Both the position numbers and the translations under genes were made by a program. A stretch of DNA of 23,251 nt. Source: Eutrophomonas brisbanensis (GTDB lineage Bacteria; Pseudomonadota; Gammaproteobacteria; Burkholderiales; Eutrophovitaceae). Under the pieces are notes generated by a model that worked only from the letters and a program-made list of their open reading frames with translations, did no database searches and was not told the DNA's origin. This document shows, piece after piece, positions 16,924 to 23,251 of this stretch. The stretch spans positions 1 to 23,251 of the forward strand of contig JAYQIQ010000006.1 in NCBI GenBank assembly GCA_038141705.1, in the 5' to 3' direction. Positions within the stretch are counted from its first letter, which is position 1. Every line of letters starts with the position of its first letter.

Positions 16924-17868
16924 CTATTGCTTCTTATCCTGTAACCGCAAGTGCGTATATTCTCCCAACGTACCATGTTGCTGATAGTACTCCATCGCCG
17001 CAGATACGGTTTCCTGAAGAGGTGTGAACTCGATTTTGCCGAAGTCGTCGAAGGTCCGACTAGGGTCTAACAGAATAGAGAACACATCATCCGGGCCGAG
17101 ATCTTTAACTTCCGCCTCTGGCTTACCAGGTATGTCAAGTGCCGTGACGACTGCATCGTATAACTCTTGGATCGCGACATCTTTACCAGACGAGAAATGG
17201 TAGGCTCCATGCCCCGCCCCATCAATCGCTTTAAGGACGATACGAGCCAGATCTTTAACAAACACGAAATCTCGACGAGCGTTGGTCACAAAGCACTGTT
17301 TTCCGTCCTTCAATCGCTGATAGAAGATAGGCAATGGACCTGCAACATTTCGAGGACCAACAACGTTCGCAAGACGAAACGTGACAAAGTCAATACCGGA
17401 GAGCTCCAAGTAATACTCATTCGTGGTTTTCGATATGGCGTAACTGCTACTCGATGGCAGACGAGGATGATCAAGACTGATGGGCTGCTGCTTTGGTTTC
17501 AATCCGTAACAAAGCGCCGTTTGGAAGTAAATGAAACGGCTGACACCATATTTTTTTGCGGCATCTACTAGGTTTGCACCACCAACACAGTTGGTCAAAG
17601 TATCGTTGTACCAATCGTCTGGGTCTTTGTATGAGGCAGCAGTATGAACAATGGCATCAGGCTTCAATTCCCCGATAACTCTTTCAATTAGGGCTTTGTC
17701 AGAGATGGTGTCAATCAACACTGTTAAGTTGGGATGATCTGCCAAGTGCTCTCGACGGCCCGTCGCCAAATTATCGACCACTACTACCTGGTCACCCCGA
17801 GAGAGCAGCATTTCAGTTACGTGTGACCCAATCTGGCCGAGCCCACCTGTTACAAAGACTTTTTTCAT
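16924..17868 (-). CDS. wbmH: WbmH-like SDR sugar-nucleotide epimerase
   Basis: A 314-residue extended SDR that I recognise as close to Bordetella WbmH: GQIGSH in the NAD fold (11-16), NLATGRREHLADHPNLT, AASYKDPDDWYNDTLTNCVG, RLANVVGPRNVAGPLPIF, RRDFVFVKDLAR and the tail YTHLRL. The active site FQTALCYG (115-122) has Thr in place of Ser, with YAISK at 143-147. It is a paralogue of wbmG. The gene opens the wbmH-wbmG-wbmF block directly after the UDP-diacetamido-mannuronate genes, which fits a role in further epimerisation of that product. ATG start with AAGGA 7 bases upstream. The specific carbon epimerised is unknown. Confidence 0.92.
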   Translation of the reverse strand: MKKVFVTGGLGQIGSHVTEMLLSRGDQVVVVDNLATGRREHLADHPNLTVLIDTISDKALIERVIGELKPDAIVHTAASYKDPDDWYNDTLTNCVGGANLVDAAKKYGVSRFIYFQTALCYGLKPKQQPISLDHPRLPSSSSYAISKTTNEYYLELSGIDFVTFRLANVVGPRNVAGPLPIFYQRLKDGKQCFVTNARRDFVFVKDLARIVLKAIDGAGHGAYHFSSGKDVAIQELYDAVVTALDIPGKPEAEVKDLGPDDVFSILLDPSRTFDDFGKIEFTPLQETVSAAMEYYQQHGTLGEYTHLRLQDKKQ

Positions 17869-17890
17869 TACTACATCCTTAATGAAGTTG

Positions 17891-18983
17891 TTATTTCAAA
17901 GTTCGAAGTATTCCTTGAATGATTCTGTTTGAAGCTTGTCCGTCACCATACGGTGATGCTCTCTGTTCAGGTATTACGTCGTTGATACATAGATTGAAAG
18001 CCTCCAAAATTTTCGCCTTGGAAGCCCCCACGAGGTGGTTTAAACCGCTCGCAACAGTTTCTACCCATTCTGTCTCATCTCTCATCGTAATACACGGAAC
18101 GCCAAAGAAAAAGCTTCTTTTTGCACGCCACCCGAATCAGTCATTATCACTTTCGCAGACTGTTCCATGGCAATCATGTCGAGAAATGGTAAAGGCTCTG
18201 AAACCTTCACAGATTTCAACTTTTTATCGAGTTGAGATTCAAACAGGAGTTTGCGAGTTCTGGGATGAAGCGGCAAAACTACTGGAAATACATCAGACAC
18301 TTCCGCGAGCGCCTCAATAATTTGGCGCAATCTCGTTGTGTCATCGGTATTTTCCGCACGATGACAAGTTGCTAGAACAAATTCACCATGAGTCAACCCC
18401 AACCTTTCGAGAATGGTACTACGCGATTTAGCTCTCTCGCGATAAAAAAGGCTGGCATCAAACATGACATCGCCAACATTTTCTACTCCATTTATTACAC
18501 CCTCTGTACCCAAATTGCTAACCGCCGTTTCAGTAGGACAGAAAAGCAGCTGAGACAATCGATCCGCAACAATACGGTTGATCTCCTCCGGCATACGGAT
18601 GTTAAAGGACCGTAGTCCAGCCTCAACATGAGCAACTGGAATATGTAGTTTAGCCGCAGCTAAGGCTCCCGCGAGTGTCGAATTGGTGTCTCCGTATATC
18701 AAAACCCAATCTGGCCGCTCCGAGATCAAAACTCTCTCCAACGCCTCGAGCATTCTTCCTGTCATTTCCCCATGAGAGCCACCGAAGACTTCAAGGTTGT
18801 ACTCTGGTTGCGGAATATCTAATTCATCAAAAAAATCTTGGACATACTGTCGTCATAGTGTTGGCCGGTATGCACTAGCAGCTCAACTATCTGTCCAGAA
18901 AACTCCTCTCGAATGGCTCTTGAAACCGCCGCGGCTTTGATAAATTGGGGGCGAGCTCCAACAACTGTCAAAATTTTAATCAT
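17891..18983 (-). CDS. wbpI: UDP-2,3-diacetamido-glucuronic acid 2-epimerase (two one-base frameshifts)
   Basis: Non-hydrolysing UDP-GlcNAc 2-epimerase family; WbpI turns UDP-GlcNAc(3NAc)A into UDP-ManNAc(3NAc)A. Landmarks in order are VVGARPQFIKAAAV, HTGQHYDDSM, GDTNSTLAGALAAAK, HVEAGLRS, PEEINR, GDVMFDA, CHRAENTD and SGGVQKEA. The gene is read in three frames. Break 1 (18829-18835): a run of seven T on the minus strand needs eight, giving MSKIFFDELDIPQPEYNLEV. Break 2 (18108-18112): a run of five T needs six, giving QKEAFFFGVPCITMRDETEW. Repaired length is 364 residues, normal for the family. Its ATG overlaps the wbpE stop as ATGA. Confidence 0.9.
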
Positions 18984-20080
18984 TGAGCTAAGGCTTCAAG
19001 TAGCTTATCAACGATAGTGATTTGTTCAGACTCCTTGAGATACGGGCTCATTGGCAAACTCATGACCGACAGGGAACGCTGTCGACTGATCGGCGTGCAT
19101 TCCGGACAACAAAATTGGCGATAAGCTGGTTGTTCATTTACCGGTGTAGGATAGTGCACCGCAGTCGGAACACCAGCCATTTTAAGAGCCTCTCGAATGT
19201 GTTCGCGATTTTCCGTAAAGACCGTGTACTGGGCGAAAACAGTACTTCGGTCTTGACGCCGCGTGACCGTGGCTACTTTGCCAAGCAACAACTCGTTGTA
19301 CCTATCGCCGATCTTTGATCGCTTTTCCACTTCCCAATCGAATCTCTCGAGTTTCGCGAGAACAATCGCACATTGTATGGTGTCCATGCGTCCACCAACG
19401 CCTACGCTTGTATGAACGTAACGACGTGACTGACCGTGAACGCGAATTTCACGCATCGCTTTTGCTAGAACATCATCATCTGTGAAAATCGCACCACCAT
19501 CCCCGTAACAACCTAGGGGCTTGCTCGGGAAGAAACTCGTACATCCAATCGTAGAGAGATGGCAACTTTTCCGACCTTGATAATCCGAACCAAAACTTTG
19601 CGCCGCATCCTCAATGACTGGAATATCCCCGTTCCGAGCTGCGACGGCGTTTATCTCATCCATATCAGCCGGCTGTCCGAAAAGGCTAACTGGAATAATC
19701 GCTTTCGTCTTGGGTGTGATAGCGGCCTGGATGAGGGTTGCGTTAATGTTACAAGTGTCTGGCTCTATATCGACGAAAACTGGAATAGCTCCAAGCAAAA
19801 CTATTACCTCAACTGTAGCGATAAAGGTAAAAGGCGTCGTGATAACTTCGTCCCCAGGTTTAATATTCAACGCCATCAATGATATGAGTAGCGCCTCAGT
19901 CCCGCTGGCGACAGTTATGCAATGACGAGCACCGGTGTAACCTTCGAGTCGTTCCTCGAGTTCCCGCACCTCTGGACCCATGATGTACTGGCCATGGCTA
20001 AGCACCTTATTAATACGCGCATCAATTGATCCCTTAAGGACTTCATACTGCGCCCTCAGGTCAATGAATGCGATCGTCAT
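18980..20080 (-). CDS. wbpE: UDP-3-keto-GlcNAcA aminotransferase (PLP-dependent)
   Basis: A 366-residue PLP enzyme of the DegT/DnrJ/EryC1 (sugar aminotransferase) family. It puts an amino group at C3 of UDP-3-keto-GlcNAcA, giving UDP-GlcNAc(3N)A. PLP contacts are SGTEALLISL for phosphate and EDAAQSFGS (from 157). The Schiff-base Lys is 187 in FFPSKPLGCYGDGGA, the classic WbpE/ArnB pattern. It overlaps wbpD upstream and wbpI downstream, each as ATGA, so the three are probably translationally coupled. The ATG start has GAGGC about 10 bases upstream. Length and motifs are normal, with no frameshift. Confidence 0.94.
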   Translation of the reverse strand: MTIAFIDLRAQYEVLKGSIDARINKVLSHGQYIMGPEVRELEERLEGYTGARHCITVASGTEALLISLMALNIKPGDEVITTPFTFIATVEVIVLLGAIPVFVDIEPDTCNINATLIQAAITPKTKAIIPVSLFGQPADMDEINAVAARNGDIPVIEDAAQSFGSDYQGRKSCHLSTIGCTSFFPSKPLGCYGDGGAIFTDDDVLAKAMREIRVHGQSRRYVHTSVGVGGRMDTIQCAIVLAKLERFDWEVEKRSKIGDRYNELLLGKVATVTRRQDRSTVFAQYTVFTENREHIREALKMAGVPTAVHYPTPVNEQPAYRQFCCPECTPISRQRSLSVMSLPMSPYLKESEQITIVDKLLEALAQ

Positions 20081-20658
20081 GAGCCAACTTGCCTCATATC
20101 ACCATTCGCTAACACGTAATGGGCGCCAGTATGAGGGCATTGGTACTCACCATGACCTTTAACTGGCAGCGGAATTTTTTCACCATACTCACTCATCCAC
20201 CCAATCTGACGCGCAGGCACACCAACCATGAGACCGTAAGCAGGAACGTCTTTATTGACCACTGTGCCAGCTCCAATAAAGGCGTATTCGCCAATAGTCA
20301 CGCCACAAATGATTGTGCAATTGGCCCCTAACGTGGCCCCTCTCTTGACTAAGGTATCTCGATATTCGCTTTTCCGCTCAATTAGAGAGCGAGGGTTGTA
20401 GACGTTCGTAAAAACCATACTAGGACCACAAAAAACCCCGTCTTCAAGTGACACATTGTCATAGACACTCACATTATTTTGGATTTTACAACGGTCTCCA
20501 ATGGTCACTTTGTTGCCTACAAACACGTTTTGCCCCACCGAGACATTTTTCCCTATCTTCGCGCCACCGCAAACGTGAGCCCAGTGCCAGATTCGGGTAC
20601 CTTCACCCACCTGGGCACCTTCATCGACGATAGCCGAAGGATGCACCCTTGTGTCCAT
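20077..20658 (-). CDS. wbpD: UDP-GlcNAc(3N)A 3-N-acetyltransferase
   Basis: A 193-residue acyltransferase of the left-handed beta-helix type. It is built from imperfect hexapeptide repeats (IGKNVSVGQNVFVGNKVTI, then IQNNVSVYDNVSL), with FVFTN-like loop FTNVYNP and the GANCTIICGVTIGEYAFIG coil. WbpD acetylates the C3 amino group made by WbpE, using acetyl-CoA, and works as a trimer. I start at ATG 20658, which has GGAG 7 bases upstream and shares one base with the wbpB stop (TGATG); a TTG three bases earlier is also in frame. Overlap with wbpE is 4 bases. No unusual features. Confidence 0.94.
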   Translation of the reverse strand: MDTRVHPSAIVDEGAQVGEGTRIWHWAHVCGGAKIGKNVSVGQNVFVGNKVTIGDRCKIQNNVSVYDNVSLEDGVFCGPSMVFTNVYNPRSLIERKSEYRDTLVKRGATLGANCTIICGVTIGEYAFIGAGTVVNKDVPAYGLMVGVPARQIGWMSEYGEKIPLPVKGHGEYQCPHTGAHYVLANGDMRQVGS

Positions 20659-21716
20659 CAATACTCCAAAGGCAAGGAGATCGTCTTACCGTCTCTCGCA
20701 GATAAGTAAGACGCAACCAGCAACTCGAGAGACTTTAACCCCTCACGACCATCCGTCTGAGGCTCAGCATTCCCCCGAAATACATCAACGACATTTTTAT
20801 AGTACAGAGGATGACCGAAACCATAAACTGAAGTGGTCTCATAGTTCGCTTGTTGAATCAGTTGATCATATTCCGTAATTTGATCGAATTGCCATATTTG
20901 AATGTCGTTAACTGCGACTCCGCCAATTCGCACGGTTCCTCTCTCACCTAAAATCGTAATACTTCCTTCGAGATTCTGGGGATAGGTCAACATCGTGACG
21001 CTCATCGATCCCAAAGCTCCATTACGCCACTTGACATTGAGGACCCCCGTATCCTCCGCTTCAATCTGACGGGTCGTGCTCGTCATAGCCTGAATTTTAT
21101 CAACAGGCCCGATAAGCCAGTCCAGAAGATCAACATAATGACTGGCCTGATTCATAAATGCCCCACCGTCAAACTCCCACGTGCCACGCCAACCATGGCC
21201 TTGATCATAGTAGGATTGAGGGCGAGTCCAAAAAACATTGAGCTGCACAAGATTGATCTTACCGAAAAGCTTATCAGTGATAGCTCGCTTGAGTAACTGT
21301 AGAGTCGTATTGAGACGATTTTGCTTTACTACGAACAACCGAACTCCCGCCTCATCGCACGCCTTGACCATGCGCACCCCATCGTTCCAACGAGTCGCCA
21401 TGGGTTTTTCGGTCATTACATGAACTTTGTATTTAGCCGCTAATACGGTTTGGTCAGGGTGTACACCACTTGGCGTGCAAAGGGCGACCAGATCAATCTG
21501 CTCCTTCTGTAACATCTCCTCCATATCCAAGTAAGCGCTAACTTGATATTTCGAAGAATGTTCTTCCAAGACTAATGGATCGATATCGCAAACGGCTACC
21601 AACTCAAGCTCGTCACTGTGCTCTTGAATCGAGCCAAAATGATTTTTCGAGATTCGACCACACCCCACAACCGCTATCTTGATTTTTCTATCCTTAATGA
21701 CTGGATAGTACTGCAT
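20658..21716 (-). CDS. wbpB: UDP-GlcNAcA 3-dehydrogenase (Gfo/Idh/MocA family)
   Basis: A 352-residue NAD-dependent oxidoreductase that oxidises C3 of UDP-GlcNAcA to the 3-keto sugar, the substrate of WbpE. The N-terminal Rossmann fold has VVGCGRISKNHF (17-28) and the Gfo/Idh hallmark TEKPMA (102-107). The C-terminal half has the GGAFMNQASHYVDLLDWL block, where the His of HYVD is the usual catalytic residue. The family commonly works with the aminotransferase in recycling 2-oxoglutarate. It is somewhat longer than WbpB of Pseudomonas (about 316) and nearer the Bordetella WlbA length (about 350). ATG start with GGGGA about 7 bases upstream; the stop overlaps the wbpD start. Confidence 0.93.
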   Translation of the reverse strand: MQYYPVIKDRKIKIAVVGCGRISKNHFGSIQEHSDELELVAVCDIDPLVLEEHSSKYQVSAYLDMEEMLQKEQIDLVALCTPSGVHPDQTVLAAKYKVHVMTEKPMATRWNDGVRMVKACDEAGVRLFVVKQNRLNTTLQLLKRAITDKLFGKINLVQLNVFWTRPQSYYDQGHGWRGTWEFDGGAFMNQASHYVDLLDWLIGPVDKIQAMTSTTRQIEAEDTGVLNVKWRNGALGSMSVTMLTYPQNLEGSITILGERGTVRIGGVAVNDIQIWQFDQITEYDQLIQQANYETTSVYGFGHPLYYKNVVDVFRGNAEPQTDGREGLKSLELLVASYLSARDGKTISLPLEY

Positions 21717-21740
21717 AGATGATCCCCATTATTATTTTCG

Positions 21741-23035
21741 TCAAAGTCTGAAAACGGTAAAGCCTATCTCCGTCATATCATAACGGTTGAACAGAGCTTT
21801 CACATCGCCTAAAACAGGTCGATCCGAAGAACAGAAATTTCTGAGCTGCGCAGGCGACATTGCTCGAAATTCGGTGTGACCTACCGCTACGATTAATGAA
21901 TCGACTCGATTTGATTCATCGATACTCCCGAGGCGAATCCCGTACTCATGCTCTACTTCCTTTGCACTAGCCCAGGGTCTTTAACCACGACCTTGACGCC
22001 CCATGCTTCCAACTCCTTGACAAGATCCACCACCTTACTATTTCGAGTATCTGGACAATTCTCTTTGAAAGTTATACCCAATATGCCAACCGTGCTTCGC
22101 GCAACGTCGATACCATTTTTGAGCATCAGTCGGNTAACGCTTCTTGCTGCATAACGAGCCATATTGTCATTGATGCGACGTCCGGCCAAGATGACTTGCG
22201 GGTGGTAGCCGACCTCTTCAGCCTTGTGGGTAAGGTAGTACGGATCCACACCGATACAGTGTCCTCCCACCATGCCAGGGCGGAATGGCAAAAAATTCCA
22301 CTTAGTCCCAGCAGCCTCGAGCACCTCTAAGGTGTCGATCCCCAAACGATCGAAGATAACCGAAAGCTCATTTACGAAAGCTATATTAAGGTCTCGCTGA
22401 CTATTCTCAATGACCTTCGCAGCCTCGGCTACTTTTATGGTGGAGGCTTTCCAAGTCCCAGCATTGATAATACTGCTGTAGAGCCTATCGACAGCCTCCG
22501 CCACATCCCCCGTGCTACCACTGGTGATTTTCCTTATCTTAGTCAACGTATTGATTTTATCGCCTGGATTAATTCGTTCAGGACTGTAACCACAGAAAAA
22601 GTCCCTGTTGAATTTGAGCCCGGACTCTTGCTCTAGGACAGGCACACAGACCTCTTCGGTGCATCCTGGATAAACGGTAGACTCATAAATGACGATTGCT
22701 CCCCGCTCCATCGCCTGGCCCACCATTTCGCTAGCTCTGATAAGGGTCGTCAAGTCCGGCCGATTGGCCGAATTTATCGGTGTCGGCACAGTAACAATGA
22801 AAATACCACACTCTAAGAGGGCATCTCGCTCGGAACTGAATTCGAGAAACCCTGCAGCAGACAAATCTTCTGGCTCGACTTCAAGTGTGCTATCTATTCC
22901 AAGGCACAGCTCAGAGACTCTGTCGTGGTTGATATCAAAACCTAGCACTGGGCGAGATTTGCCAAACTCTACGGCCAGAGGAAGACCAACGTAGCCCAAT
23001 CCTAGAACCGCTATTTTTTTATCGCTAATATCCAA
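21741..23035 (-). CDS. wbpA: UDP-N-acetylglucosamine 6-dehydrogenase (one-base frameshift, one ambiguous base)
   Basis: UDP-sugar C6 dehydrogenase (UDP-glucose/GDP-mannose dehydrogenase family, WbpA/TviB/WbpO branch) that makes UDP-GlcNAcA, the entry point of the pathway. NAD binding: LGLGYVGLPLA (11-21). Catalytic Cys260 lies in GGHCIGVDPYYL, and YSPERINPG and GTKWNFLPFRPG are family blocks. Near 21974 one T is missing on the minus strand: as read the frame ends after DPGLVQRK, but CCTTGG in place of CCTGG gives DPWASAKEVEHEYGI and runs to the stop at 21741. Repaired length is 431 residues, normal. Position 22134 is n, so one residue is unknown. The start appears to be TTG at 23035, since no ATG or GTG fits. 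UDP-GalNAc as substrate cannot be excluded by sequence alone. Confidence 0.9.
22134..22134. other. Ambiguous base within wbpA
   Basis: The only n in the window. It falls in the codon between SV and RLM of WbpA and leaves one residue undetermined. It is a direct sign of limited sequence quality in the same gene that carries a one-base frameshift about 160 bases away. Confidence 0.99.
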
Positions 23036-23156
23036 GATTACGCTTCAAGCTTCTGGATGTTCGTTCTCATGTTCATCGGTTTTCATCTGATAAACCGCTC
23101 AAGCTGTAGGTAAGATTTTGGCGATCTAGGATTGCCGATCCTTCAATCCAGAAGCT
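23036..23156. promoter_or_regulatory. Leader region of wbpA with inverted repeats (possible regulatory structure)
   Basis: This 121-base gap sits upstream of the first gene of the sugar pathway. It is bounded almost exactly by an 11-base perfect inverted repeat: AGCTTCTGGAT at 23048-23058 and ATCCAGAAGCT at 23146-23156. Inside is a second perfect stem, CGGTTT (23077-23082) and AAACCG (23092-23097), with a 9-base loop. No T-run follows it in the transcription direction, so it is not a typical terminator. I could not identify a convincing -35/-10 pair. Function is a guess; the sequence symmetry is real. Confidence 0.35.
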
Positions 23157-23251
23157 CTAATTACGAGACACCACGTTTTTGTAGCACGACCAAATAACAA
23201 CCGAGACGACACCCAGCAACATGATCGCTAGGCAAAAGTGGCGCCCAAAAA
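23157..23251 (-). CDS. C-terminal end of an upstream gene, possibly a membrane protein
   Basis: An open frame enters from the window edge and ends at TAG (23157-23159), giving 30 residues. They contain one strongly hydrophobic stretch, FCLAIMLLGVVSVVIWSCY, and a short basic tail ending VVSRN. This looks like the last membrane helix and cytoplasmic tail of an inner-membrane protein; in this setting a chain-length regulator or similar surface-glycan protein is conceivable. It is far too short to identify, and a chance frame is possible. Confidence 0.4.
   Translation of the reverse strand, partial: FGRHFCLAIMLLGVVSVVIWSCYKNVVSRN

Noticed and set aside
18108..18835. Poly-T tracts in wbpI as phase-variable switches
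   Set aside because: The tracts are only 5 and 7 bases, shorter than typical phase-variable runs, and similar errors occur in even shorter runs (TT, TTTT, GG) across other genes. Sequence error explains all of them together.
1..23251. CRISPR arrays, tRNA or rRNA genes, insertion sequences, JUMPstart/ops element
   Set aside because: I looked for regular repeats, tRNA-like folds, transposase genes and the GGCGGTAG ops core on the transcribed strand and saw none. Reading by eye can miss divergent cases.

Overview
This window is a bacterial chromosome segment in which every convincing gene lies on the minus strand, so the biological order runs from high to low coordinates. The low-coordinate end (1-2575) is the housekeeping block hemA-prfA-prmC: glutamyl-tRNA reductase, release factor 1 and its methyltransferase. 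This order is common in beta- and gammaproteobacteria. Details of the RF1 and HemA proteins, and the close match of several sugar genes to the Bordetella wbm locus, make me lean towards a betaproteobacterium of moderate G+C. That is inference, not proof.

All the rest (2671-23035) is one surface-polysaccharide locus, most likely for O antigen. Read in the direction of transcription it has these blocks. (1) The UDP-2,3-diacetamido-mannuronic acid set wbpA, wbpB, wbpD, wbpE, wbpI (23035-17891), tightly overlapped from wbpB onward. (2) Three epimerase-like genes that I recognise as wbmH, wbmG and wbmF of the Bordetella O-antigen locus, then a fourth NAD-dependent epimerase (17868-13857). (3) The ABC exporter wzm-wzt, with a long C-terminal carbohydrate-recognition domain on Wzt (13844-11646). 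(4) A modification and assembly part: methyltransferase, glycosyltransferase, Wzx-type flippase, second methyltransferase, AsnB-type amidotransferase, second glycosyltransferase, and a small PglC-type phosphoglycosyl transferase that would start the chain on undecaprenyl phosphate (11649-2671).

Taken together the genes predict a glycan rich in 2,3-diacetamido-2,3-dideoxy-uronic acid, probably the L-galacto form as in Bordetella. Its carboxyl groups would be partly amidated by the AsnB homologue, and it may be methyl-capped. Unusual points are two types of exporter in one locus, a duplicated methyltransferase-glycosyltransferase pair, and the placement of the whole locus directly upstream of hemA.

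Five genes (wbpA, wbpI, wzm, one glycosyltransferase, asnB) are split by six one-base indels, all at short homopolymers; wbpI has two. Each time, restoring one base gives back family-conserved sequence. With an ambiguous base at 22134, this points to a draft-quality sequence rather than real gene decay. I annotate these genes at full length and state where each break lies.
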